DNA from: Daphnia carinata
Taxonomy: Eukaryota; Arthropoda; Branchiopoda; Diplostraca; Daphniidae
Assembly: GCF_022539665.2 (NCBI RefSeq)
Contig: NC_081332.1
Span: forward strand, 6,228,303-6,292,302
Length of the DNA: 64,000 bases
Direction of reading: 5' to 3'
This document shows, piece after piece, positions 28,925-39,240 of this stretch. The notes under the pieces are model-generated. The model did not search any database. It had not been told where the DNA came from and saw only the letters and a program-made list of their open reading frames with translations. The position numbers were made by a program, and so were the translations under genes. Within the stretch, counting starts at the first letter, position 1, and each line of letters opens with the position of its first letter.

Positions 28925-31900
28925 CCAGTCAGTCTTTCTCAATTGTGACAAATCCACCAGCAGCCTCCCTCCTTTTTTCTTTTCTTTTTTTTTTTATCTT
29001 TTTCTTTTTCCTCCCCTCCGTTCATGTAAAAGGTTTTGCTCCTGCTGCGTTACGTTGTAGTTACGTCAAACTCCGGCGAAGCGCATTGAATTCTAGTTAT
29101 GCAATGTATAGACATTGTATATCTACAATATAGCTAGTTGATTTCTATTTGAGAAATTTTGTTAACCCCCCCCCCTCCCCCTTGCTATTACTACTGTCTC
29201 TGCGTGTCATATAAAATATACAATCTCAACTATGGGGTGGGCATTTAAAAATAAAAAAAAAAAAAAAAGGAGAGGAAATAAGTAATAATAAGGGCGAAAC
29301 CTGGGTGGCCACACAAATTTCAATGACGAACATTTTATTATTTCCAGGAGACTGATTCAAACAGAGATTTTTTTTTTTTTTTTCTATTTCGTAGTTAGAC
29401 ATATAAGCAATAAGCCAAAATAAAAAATAAGGGAGTCTGTTTTTGTTCCCACACGCATTTTTTTTTTTTTTTGGACAAAAAAAAAAAATGTATAAGGACC
29501 TACCGGAGCTATCCGGATGAAAACAGTGAAGCTTATGTGAATACATTTGGCTAACAGCCAGTTTTGAAAGTGAATGCACAAACAGAAACACACACACACA
29601 CACACGCGCACACTCAAGAGTTTCGTATACAAAAGAAGAACTATAAATAATGCAAAGGGGTCGTTTGACTCGTTGACGTCCGTTTCAATCAATTTGTCAG
29701 CCTGAAGTTGACAAAAGAGTTTTCAACGTTGATTGAAGAGAAGAAAAGAAAACGAGAACGCACGGCCTTTGCGCTCTGACGGGCGGTGCGGGTGCGGCGG
29801 AATAGAAAAAAAAATAAATAAAAAGAAAAGGTGGCCATTGTTAGGTCACAGCCGGAAGGCATTCAATGCGTATTATGCAGTCTAATGACTAAAGCGCACA
29901 CGGTCGGCTTCAACTAAGACACGTACACACACACACACACAGAAAACGCATTGATTGAGCCTATTTTTGTTTTTTTTTTGTCTTTTTTTCTTATTTGAAT
30001 TGCCTTTCATCCGGCGCCATCACGAACGTGCGTGCGGCCGCACCACACCGCCATTGAAATCACAACTGATAGGTTCTCTTAACGAAGATCGTATTACACC
30101 GACTTAAGACAGTTAATGACCTTACGAGTTCGCGTGTCTGTGTGTACAAGAGAAACATCTCAGACCTTGATAGGTTTTTCTCTAAGCTTCGTATCAGTAC
30201 TTTTGATTCGATTAATTGGCTCATCGTCACGAATTACCATCGTCTTCTTGTTGCCAGCGAGCACGAGCGAACATTTCATTTCAATCAACAACAGCAACAA
30301 CAAAAAAAAAAAAATAAATAAAAAAAAATAACTGTTACGTTTATTTATAGTCGTCTGATTGACCTTCATTTGTTTTCTCTTTGGTTAATAGGATCGACAC
30401 GGATTGCCCAACGGCGGGAGTTCATTGGATCCCCAACAGGATTACGACTTGATCGGCGCTCACGAGAACGAGACACACACTGTTATGCGATTCCGCCGCA
30501 AGCTCGTCACCTGCGACGACAAGGATCTTAACATCACGGTAAGCAAAACGATTACACAAGATCTCTCCCCCCTTTTTTTTTTTTTAAATAAAATTCCTAT
30601 GTGTGTGTGTATCCCTACTAAAGCGATTGGTGTGTAATCATAGCCCTTTTTCTTTTTTCTTTTATTATTATTTAAACCACTTCATAAAGGTGTCAACGTC
30701 GTGGTTGATGTACGCTTATTCACCCAACGATCCACTGTCGGATGCTGACATTTCCTTCTCCAATAACCCGCACGGCTCCAAGCCCGTCTACCTGATGCAT
30801 CGCTCGCAATTCGCCGACGACGAGCTACCGTCCGACGTCAAAGTCTGGGACTTAAGGAACTACCAGGTAAAAAAAAAAAAAAAAATAAATAAATAAAATG
30901 AATTAAAAATCTATTACTCATGGGGGTCTCGTCAGTCGTCACGCACGGGGGGAAGAAAAGAAAAAAAAAGAGACAGACGGCCACATTAGCATGGAGCAAT
31001 AGGGCACCACGGTGCACGAACTCACGCACGCAGACACAAAAGAATAGGACAGATAAAAAGGCAAATGAGGCGGATAGTGATAGAAAATTGAGCTAAAGAT
31101 TTGTACAAAAGAAAAAAGAAAAAAAAACCGGACTGCTGCTGCTTTTTGCTCTTTTTTTTTTTTTTCCTTTCCAATACGATGGAGAGTGCAAAAGAACACG
31201 GTCTTGTTTTGTATAGAGGGGAGTAAAATAAGGTCAACGAATTGAGTGGGGGGGGGGGGGGGGAGGAGAAAAAGAAGAAAGTCCATTTCAGTTTGTTTTC
31301 AGTGAGTTTAAGTTTTTTTTTTTTTTTTTCTTTTTACTTCTTCGAGTCTCTTGTATAAACCTGACGTTTGAACGCTCATCAATCACGAAGTGAATAGCCT
31401 TTTTTTGTTTTTTTCTTGACCCCGGCGTCCGTCTTAGCAACGGGATTGAAGGGGGCGAAAACGAAACTAGCGGACGAAAAGGAGAGAGGACTATTTTCCT
31501 ACGTCAATGTCTATCGATTTCAGCTGAAACTATATGGCATTACTCTCTTTCTTTTCTCTCTGTGTGTCTGTGTGTAAATTTTGGACTCCCGCCATCCTCA
31601 CTCCGTTTCTTACTTTGCCGTGTGTTTTATTTGTCGGGGTCCGAAGTCGTTCCTTTCGATTTTACGATGGGTTGTTTGTTTGTTTTTTTTTTGTAGTGGG
31701 TCGTTGAATTTGTTTTTCAGGGCTCCATTCCGTAGGCCTAAGTCCCGTTGACTCTTGACATTTTTTTTTTTTTATCTTTACATCAACCGCAAATGAAACA
31801 CAATGGGACAAACTGAAAAAGAAAGGATGAAAGAAAAAGGGTCGTTATCTCTACCACAAAACCTTGACGTTCGTGATTGGGAATCATTCAAATGTGTCTT

Positions 31901-33323
31901 AACTCCTTGACTCATTGTTTGTCCTTTTTTTTTTCCCCTTTTATTCTTTGAAACGTGTGTAGGTCTCCGTTCCGGAGAATGAGGACACGTTGCACTGGTG
32001 TCGCATCTTTAAATTACCGCCCCTCGATCGTAAACATCACATGATTCGGGTAAGTAAAAAAAAAAAAAACAAAAAAAAAAAACAAAAGACGCACGAAAAT
32101 CATTTACTTTTTGGCTATTGTGTGTTGTATTAGTGCCGGTGATTGATGATTGTCTAACTCGTAGTCTTTATTTATTTATTTTTTTTTTTTTTCTTGTTTC
32201 GTTTTCTTTTGTAATTGGCAGTACGAACCCGTGTTCACGGCAGGCAGCCAACCTTTTGTTCATCACATGAACGTGTACGAATGCGTGGGAGATCCGAGCG
32301 TCTTCGAAGTGCTGGCCGCCACGGAGGGATCACGATGCTATCAGCCTTCAATGCCGCCTTTGTTTTTCAACTGCAACAACGTCGTAGTTGCCTGGACAGC
32401 CGGTTCCGAGGTATGTGATAAAAACAACACGCATACCTACTTCACAAAAAATATATATATATATACGTATATATATATAAATTAGATATCCGGTTTGCTA
32501 GTGGTTGATTAACTCAAATCCCGTTCCGACCATTTATTTCATTAGTAATAAGAAAGAACAAAAAATTGTTGTTTCGCATTATCCGATAAGAGATTGACAA
32601 ATGTCGATAGAACCAGAAAGAAATTAATCTTTTTATCTTTCCTCTTTTTTTTTTTTTTTCTTTTGTGTTGTACGTCGTTTCCTTGTTGCCTTTTCGCTGT
32701 TGACCAAATAAGGGTTTCACGTTCCCATCCGAGGCTGGCTATCCGATGAATCGGGCCGGCGGCGCCAAGTTTTTCATGCTCGAGACGCACTACGACAACC
32801 CGAACCTGCAGAGCGGCATCGTCGATCACTCGGGCCTTCGACTCTTCTACACTTCCCAACTCAGGTACGACTGGCATTCTTTTTCTCCATGTTCCCTTAC
32901 TTTGTGGAAAGCGACGAACAATTTATTCCGCCACCAAAATAAAATTTAAAAATACCTCCCCAACACACACACACACACACAAACATCCAAGAACAACCGA
33001 GAAGGCAAAAAAAAAAAAAAAAAAGAGTGGTGTTGTGTTTTTTTCTTCTTCTTCTTCTTCTTGAAGACATCAAAGATGAAGAAGAAAAAAAGAAAAAAAA
33101 CAAAAGAAGGCGAAAAGACAATTGGCCTGCCCCCTTTTTTATTTGATATTCTTCCACATTCTATCGTCAACCAGAGTAGAAGGGGCGAAAATAATAATAA
33201 TAAAAAAAAAGGTCCTCCTCCTTTGCTATTTTTCTACTAGAGTACACTCAACCACTTCATCCGACCGGAATGTTTTTGATCTCTCTTGTTCTGCCTTCAC
33301 TTTATTATATTGTATACACGGTG

Positions 33324-33358
<35 letters not shown>

Positions 33359-34002
33359 CAGATAGATATATGTAGTACTTATATTTTGTATACTACGGGG
33401 GGATTTTGTGTGTACGTATATCGTTTCTCTTCTGCTTCACTAAATGCGGCGGGTGGGTCCAATCAAAAACATCAGCCACGGGAGAAACGAAACAAGTCGT
33501 TTGTCTTTTTTTTTTTTTCTCTTGAGCCGATTTTTTGTGCTTTCTTTTAGATCTCTATCCTTCGGCTTCGTCATCGTTTGAAGCCGACGTCCCAATAGAA
33601 AAAAAAAAAAAAAAAAAAGAGTTGAGGGTCGTAACACGAATAAGCCCTTCTGTTCTTCTCATTAAAAAAAAAAAAAAAGAAGAAGAGACTGGCGCCCAGT
33701 TTTTTTGCGCTTAAAAAAAAAAAAAAAAAAAAACGAGGACTACTATCGAAATAAGAAAAAGATCCAGTTTCATTTTGGAACAGATGGTCTCATTGTCATC
33801 TGTTCCGTCTACTCTGCTACTGTTACACTTTCATCCTTTTCACTGCTCTTTTGTTTATGACTTCAAATCTCTTATTTATTTTTTTTCTTCTTCTTTTGCG
33901 GTCAATGTATGACGTCTATCAGCCAAAATTTAAAAGTACCCCAGATGGGCATGTCATCGGACACCGAGAATAATGCGGACGAGATGACCGCTCAACCATA
34001 TC

Positions 34003-34040
<38 letters not shown>

Positions 34041-35713
34041 CTTTTGCCTTCCGTTCCCAATTTCGATGACGTTGTTTTTTGTTTTGTCCAACACCATCAG
34101 ACGGTGGCAAATTGTTTTGTTTCACGGGTGAATTAAAGAAAAAACAAAACAACAACAACAACAACAAAAAAAAATGCTAACATCATCGTTCTCGCTTCCT
34201 CCTTTACAGACATCACGACGCGGGCGTGCTGAGTGTCGGCATCGATCCGAATTGGAAGCATATCGTACCGCCCGGCCAACGTAAGGTCGTCTCCGAAGCT
34301 CACTGCGTTGCCGACTGCACTCAACAGGCCCTGCCTTCTCGCGGCATCAACGTCTTTGCCGTCAACCAGCACACTCACCTCCTCGGTATGCTTGTTATTC
34401 TATTCATATTATTAACTAGGCCTGCAATTTATACGTACTCCTACACGCTCTGTGTTATATCATAAAACGTAAATACTGATGTGTGCGAGCGCTCTCTCTC
34501 GTGTGTGTGTGTGTGTGTGAATGGTGGGTACCCGTGATCCGTGATGGAGCCGAAGCGGGGACCCGCGCGTTTCCCATCCGTTCCACAGCGTGAAATATGG
34601 CCACGTAACGCAGTAGGTGGGTTTGGCACTCGATCGCTACACGATGGCCTGGAACCATATGAGATGCTGAAAGGTTACGAGCTTGCCACACATCGTTTGA
34701 AACGTGATCGGAACGCGTGATAATATTCGATCCGTATCCGTAGAAAGCACTTGGGGTGTTTGACGGCGGATCGTCACACTCGCATTCCAAAAAAAAACGA
34801 GCCCCTTTTTTTTTTTAATAGCTAAAAATAAAAAAATAAATCTCCTTCGATTTCAAAGGAAGAAAAATAAAAATTTTTAAATCGAAGAAAGCTTAAAAAA
34901 AAAAAAAAAAGATGTTTGAAATTTGTTCTGGTTCAATCTGTTTGACAAATCGGCTGGGAAAAGAAAAGACGTGTCAGCTATTGGGTTGATCAACAGCTCA
35001 AAGAAAATTAAATTTTTAAAAATGAATCATGTGGAATGTTGGGGCTCTTCTTTTTTTTTTTGAGTTATGAGTGCCACCCTCCCACTAGCCGCTCAGCGCG
35101 CGCTCACACGCATACAAAAAGGCTTTTAAAACAGCGATGCGGAACATGGAACATCTTGGCGGAGGAGCTTTTTTTTTCCTTTTTTTTTTTTTTCAACCGT
35201 TATGCCTTTGAAAAAAAAAAAAATCACGTCGGTTGGAAATAGGTTAAAGCAACAACACACATACACACACACAGATAGCAGTTCATCTTCATCGTCTCTG
35301 ATATCGGCCGTGTCGACTGCCGGCCAGTTTCCGTCCCCTTCGTTCGTCGCACCAGGTTTTTTTTCTCCCAACTTAATGTTACTGATTTATTGACAAACGA
35401 CTTCCGCTACCGTAAACACATACAAATATGTATAGATGTGAGGGTGGGGGACGTTTGCAACATAGGTTTTTTTTTTTTCGACGGACAACATCGACGCCCT
35501 CTTCTCCCAAGATAGATAGGAACATTTTTTTTTTTTGTTGGGGGGGGTCTTGTATCCCTCAAAAAATAAATAAATAACAAAACAAATAAGGGACGCGTTT
35601 GTTGCGGCTGCTACCGCTTGAGCTTCCGCAATGGATGCCAACTCATCAACTCGTCCGCCCACCTCTACGTCGGAAAAAAAAAAAAAGAAATTTAATTTCC
35701 TTTTCTTTATGAA

Positions 35714-35750
<37 letters not shown>

Positions 35751-38068
35751 AGAAAGAAAGAGAACAAAAGAAAGAGAACTAGCCGTTGCGTGTTGCGTGA
35801 AGGATAGCTTATTCATGAACGGCCGCCGGATTCCATTGCGCCCCCGCCTGCGTCCTCAATAAAAGCAAAAAAATTAAATCGGCCATTGAATTTTATTTTC
35901 ATTTTTATTTTTATTTTTTTTTTTTCGTTTTTCGAAGTTACTACGCGAAATGATTTCAAATATAAAATGTTGGTGGGTGATCGATTTAACCTAATGTCCT
36001 TTTCTTTTTTTTTCTTTTTTTTTTTTCTTGGTTTTGTGCCGTTTTTTATTTTTTATTTCGCAGGTCGTCAGGTGCAGCTGCGTCACATTCGCGGCGATAA
36101 GGAGCTGCCCCCGCTGGTGGACGACGCCAATTACGACGTTCACTACCAAGAATATCGACAGTTCCAGAAGCCGGTCAACGTTCTGCCGGTATGAATAATA
36201 CAGTACCTTTACATTCTGTTTGCCTTCCCATTTTTTTTTTTTCTTTTCTTTCCTTCTCGCTATTTTTCATGGCTCCCTCGTCGAAATGTGCGCGTGCTTC
36301 TTTTCCCCACTTTATTTTTATACATGTGTGTGTGTGTGTGCGAGTCCGTTTCATCCGACGATAAGTGGCACGGCTCATTCATGTGGAGGAGTCGTGCCGC
36401 CTTCTAACTAAGCCGATCGATAGCTGTCTTCCTTGGGTTTTTCTTTTTTTTTTTTTTTTTTTGCGGGGCTGTTGTTGTTGTCATGTTTTTTCTCTCTTCT
36501 ACCGTGTTCCATCCTTCGGCTTTTTTTTTTTCCCTTGTAACAGCGGTCGGAAAAAAACAAACAACATTGAAAGCCGAGTCGCGGCCAGTTTGTTATTGGA
36601 CCCCGAAAATAGACTGTGAGACATGTTCCGTGTGGATGTTTCATTGTCGCTCCTCTTTTGACCTTCCCCATCAGCAGCCAAAAAAAAAAAAAATAATTTT
36701 TTTATTTGAATTTTTGTCTTTTTCTCTTCTTTCTACAGGGTGACCATTTGATCAGCCAGTGCACGTACAATTCCGAGTCGAGGAGTACCATCACATTGGG
36801 TGGATTGTCAACAAGAGAGGAAACTTGCCTCGCCTATCTGCTCTATTGGCCCCGCGTCGACCTCTCCCTCTGCTACAGCCTACCCTCATTGGCCACTATA
36901 TTGCACTCACTCGGCATCCAGGAATTGCACCCGTAAGAAATTCAAAACTGTTTCTATTTACGTTTTTTTTTTTTTTGTTTTTTTTATTGCGGGGACAGCG
37001 ATCGTCGGTGGGGTAGACATCGAGTTCCATTACTGAATTTCCGATGCGCACCACTGACGCCGCCGCTACAACCATACCGCCACCGCCTGTTTTTTTTTTT
37101 TTTTTATTGCTACGTGTGTCCGTCATAGTAAAGCGGAATGTTTTTAAAAAAAATTTTATTTGACTTTCGTTTCGGAATAACAGCGGATCGGATCCTGTGA
37201 GGATTAAATCGCCGCCAGAATTGGCTGACCAGACGGTTGAAGAGAGGCTCATCACTTTTGACTGGGATAAAAATTTTCACACGTTCCAGGAAGCCACTAG
37301 GCGTGGAGCGTTCCGCCCCCTTTGCTGGGGCAAAACTCAAGCTCTTATCGACGTAAGTTTTCATTTTCTTTTTTTACCGTCCCATTTGAATTGAATCGCA
37401 ATCAGAAAGGCTAAAATGGAATGTTTCCAATTTTTTAGGGATCGACAGCGCCTGACTATTACGCACCCAACGCCACCCAACCTTTACCGGAAGCCGATCC
37501 AGCAGTATGTGCTCCTCGTGGAACGCTTCCTCCGCGACCGGCCACGGTGGCCAAGACGCCGCACAGAAAGAACGTCAACGGCGGAGCAGCTGGCCAGCCG
37601 GGCGTCCAGCGGAATCGAACAGTCACAACGACCAGCGCGCCGGTGACAGTTCCAGCTATGACAACAACAACAACAGCGAACAGCCGCGTGCCATCCATCA
37701 CGGCTGGCCGGCCTTCGTTATCGCACGAAAGTAACGGTCAAGTGAACAACGGCCACGTGGCCTCTGTTTGGGGTCAGGGCGCTTCGTTGAACCACGAGAA
37801 ACTTGGCCCGCCGCCATCGTCGGTGATGATCGAGACGCCGTTGAACGACGTCGTTCATTTGCACAACTCACCAGCAGCCACCCAGGAGACAACGGCCAGC
37901 CAGGAGTTAAGTAGCCGTCGAGCCTCAGTGATGCAGAGTTCGTCCGAGTCGACGGCCCCCCGACTAGGCTCCTTCACCATTATCCTAATTGCCTTGTGTT
38001 GTACATACTTGCACAACAGTGTATGGGCCAGCTGCAGCTGTTCCAGCAGCAGCAGCAGAAGCTTATAA
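11411..38068 (+). CDS. MOXD1-like DOMON/copper type II monooxygenase (11 coding exons)
   Basis: Exons: 11411-11755, 30392-30538, 30690-30866, 31963-32049, 32222-32410, 32713-32864, 34210-34385, 36064-36188, 36739-36932, 37184-37352, 37439-38068. Intron phases agree throughout, giving 796 residues. Residues 1-33 look like a signal peptide. A DOMON domain spans roughly 45-190, and the two Cu2_monooxygenase domains roughly 210-350 and 360-520. Copper ligands seen are H266-H267 (motif VHHM), H341 (ETHYDNP) and H420/H422 (HTHLLG). The family Met of the EMC motif is Thr495 (EETC; ACT at 36823-36825). NxT sites occur at N141 and N162. The last exon adds 209 residues, rich in Thr, Ser, Asn and Pro, ending in a hydrophobic stretch (763-784) and a Cys/Ser tail. 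In this family DBH and PHM hydroxylate small substrates in the secretory pathway; the MOXD1 substrate is not established. GGLST and the DOMON domain favour MOXD1 over tyramine beta-hydroxylase. Confidence 0.9.
18643..18900. repeat. Direct repeat pair of about 38 bp, 220 bp apart
   Basis: Nearly the same string (GTTG, T run, ATATATAAAGGGGG, A run) occurs at about 18643-18680 and 18863-18900. A second shared motif, ATCTATATATACACAC, occurs at about 18807 and 18926. This looks like a small local duplication inside intron 1 of the monooxygenase gene. Confidence 0.6.
20926..20933 (-). promoter_or_regulatory. POU octamer match (ATTTGCAT)
   Basis: This is an exact match to the complement of the ATGCAAAT octamer. 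It lies about 530 bp before the tandem pair in the same intron. A single match is expected by chance in a window this size, so weight rests on proximity to the pair. Confidence 0.25.
21455..21480 (-). promoter_or_regulatory. Tandem POU octamers followed by ATTA
   Basis: ATTTGCATCTG occurs twice in a row (octamers at 21455-21462 and 21466-21473), followed by the homeodomain core ATTA at 21477-21480. The 11 bp spacing places both sites on the same face of the helix. It sits in intron 1 of the monooxygenase gene. An intronic enhancer bound by a POU-homeodomain factor is an inference from the motif alone. Confidence 0.4.
22035..22084. repeat. Mirrored (TG)n-(CA)n microsatellite hairpin
   Basis: (TG)11 at 22035-22056 is followed by a spacer of a few bases and (CA)11 at 22063-22084, then a (CG) run. 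The two halves are complementary, so the tract can fold as a hairpin or cruciform. Alternating purine-pyrimidine sequence of this kind also favours Z-DNA. Confidence 0.7.
27211..27283. repeat. (CA)n and (TG)n tracts in inverted arrangement
   Basis: (CA)n at 27211-27231 and (TG)n at 27261-27283 are separated by about 29 bp. This is a second case in the same intron of complementary dinucleotide arms able to pair with each other. Confidence 0.6.
34386..36063 (+). other. Intron 7 of the MOXD1-like gene with a non-repetitive island
   Basis: Most of the intron is homopolymer-rich, but 34515-34790 has no homopolymers, has ordinary base composition, and stays open for 111 codons on the minus strand. 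I see no recognisable domain and no clear flanking acceptor. It could be a conserved regulatory element or a chance frame. Confidence 0.4.
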
Positions 38069-39240
38069 ACTTGGCTCCTCTTGGTTGCTTCTTAGTATTG
38101 CGACTACGATTACTACTCTGACTCTTATAGAAAGAGAAACGGACTGTCCCTGGGTTTAGTTTGAAAGGGGGTAGGTTAAAAAAAGACGGCCCGAAAAAGG
38201 AGACAAGCTGGACCCTGTGTCGGTTGTCATGTCTTTTGTATTGTGCCCTGTCTATCTCCCTCTCTCTCGCGATTTGTGTGTGTGTGTGTCTGTCTGTGTG
38301 TTTGTGTGTAGACGGTGTATGTTTGCGCTTGGCTATTTATTCGTCGTTACGTGAAGGCGTAATGCAAATAGCGGCCAAGTATGAAGGGGTCCGCTACCAA
38401 TAAGTCGAGTCTGGAAGCGAAGGAGAGTGGCTGGCCAAGTTGGACAAAAGGAAGAAGAAAATCATAGAGCACGCAAACAAGAAGGACACACGCAGTTAGT
38501 ACACGACACAAGAGTTATATCTAATCATACACGTACATATATGTAACAACAAACTTCCCCCCTCCCCCCAAAACTATCCCCTCCTCCCGCTTTTGCCATA
38601 CGTTATATTCTTCTACTCCCTCCCTCCCACCTACTCCCTCTCACTCCTCTTGCCTTCCTTGTTCGTCCCTAGTTTTTTTTATTGTGTTGGACGTCCGCGT
38701 GTAACCCGAACCACGCCCCACCCCGCATCTCTCGTGTTGTGTGTCCCCCACTCGGCGTTCGACATTCAAAAAAAAGAAGAAGAGAATAAGTGACCATAGT
38801 ACTATAACAAAAAAAAAAAAAAAAAGAAAAGGTTAAATGCCAAGTGCCATACTGTTCATATTTGTATATAGATATAGAAAGAGAGAGAAAGCCTCGTATG
38901 AGAGACACGTAATGATGCACCGTTGGCTCCCTTTTTTTTTTTTTTTTTTTGGATTGATTTTTGATCATTCTAATAATAACTATTAGCTATTCGCTCTTGA
39001 TTGGCGTGTTCCTTATTTTATACTAGACCCTCCCCCTCCACTGACAAAAAGAAAACTGATGCCCCTCGTGGAAAAATCTCGACACTGTCATCCTTTGAAA
39101 ATGTCAATAGTTATTGTATTGACTGTCACACAGTAAGCAATGTAAATGTACGTAAAAGAAAAAAGAGTGAAAAAAAAAAAAAAAAAGAAAAGATTAAGAT
39201 TTTTATGCTCGCACTGGAATTATTAAAAACATGAAATTGT
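38069..39240 (+). other. Probable 3' UTR of the MOXD1-like gene and flank
   Basis: This is non-coding sequence after the TAA at 38066-38068, with (TG)n near 38277-38308, C-rich tracts and A runs. I see no single convincing AATAAA signal, so the cleavage site is not placed. Confidence 0.4.

Larger units (their letters stand above)
11756..30391 (+). other. Intron 1 of the MOXD1-like gene (18.6 kb)
   Basis: It is bounded by a GTACGT donor and a TTAATAG acceptor, both in phase 0. I found no nested gene; the longest open frames are homopolymer or dinucleotide translations. It contains dense poly(A)/poly(T) runs, (GA)n at 19352-19378 and 24501-24529, (TA)n at 24582-24610 and 28899-28924, (TC)n at 25003-25028, (CAG)n at 25119-25143, and paired (TG)n/(CA)n tracts. 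Such a long first intron is typical of a gene with distal regulatory elements. Tandem octamers at 21455-21473 are the clearest candidate. Confidence 0.75.
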
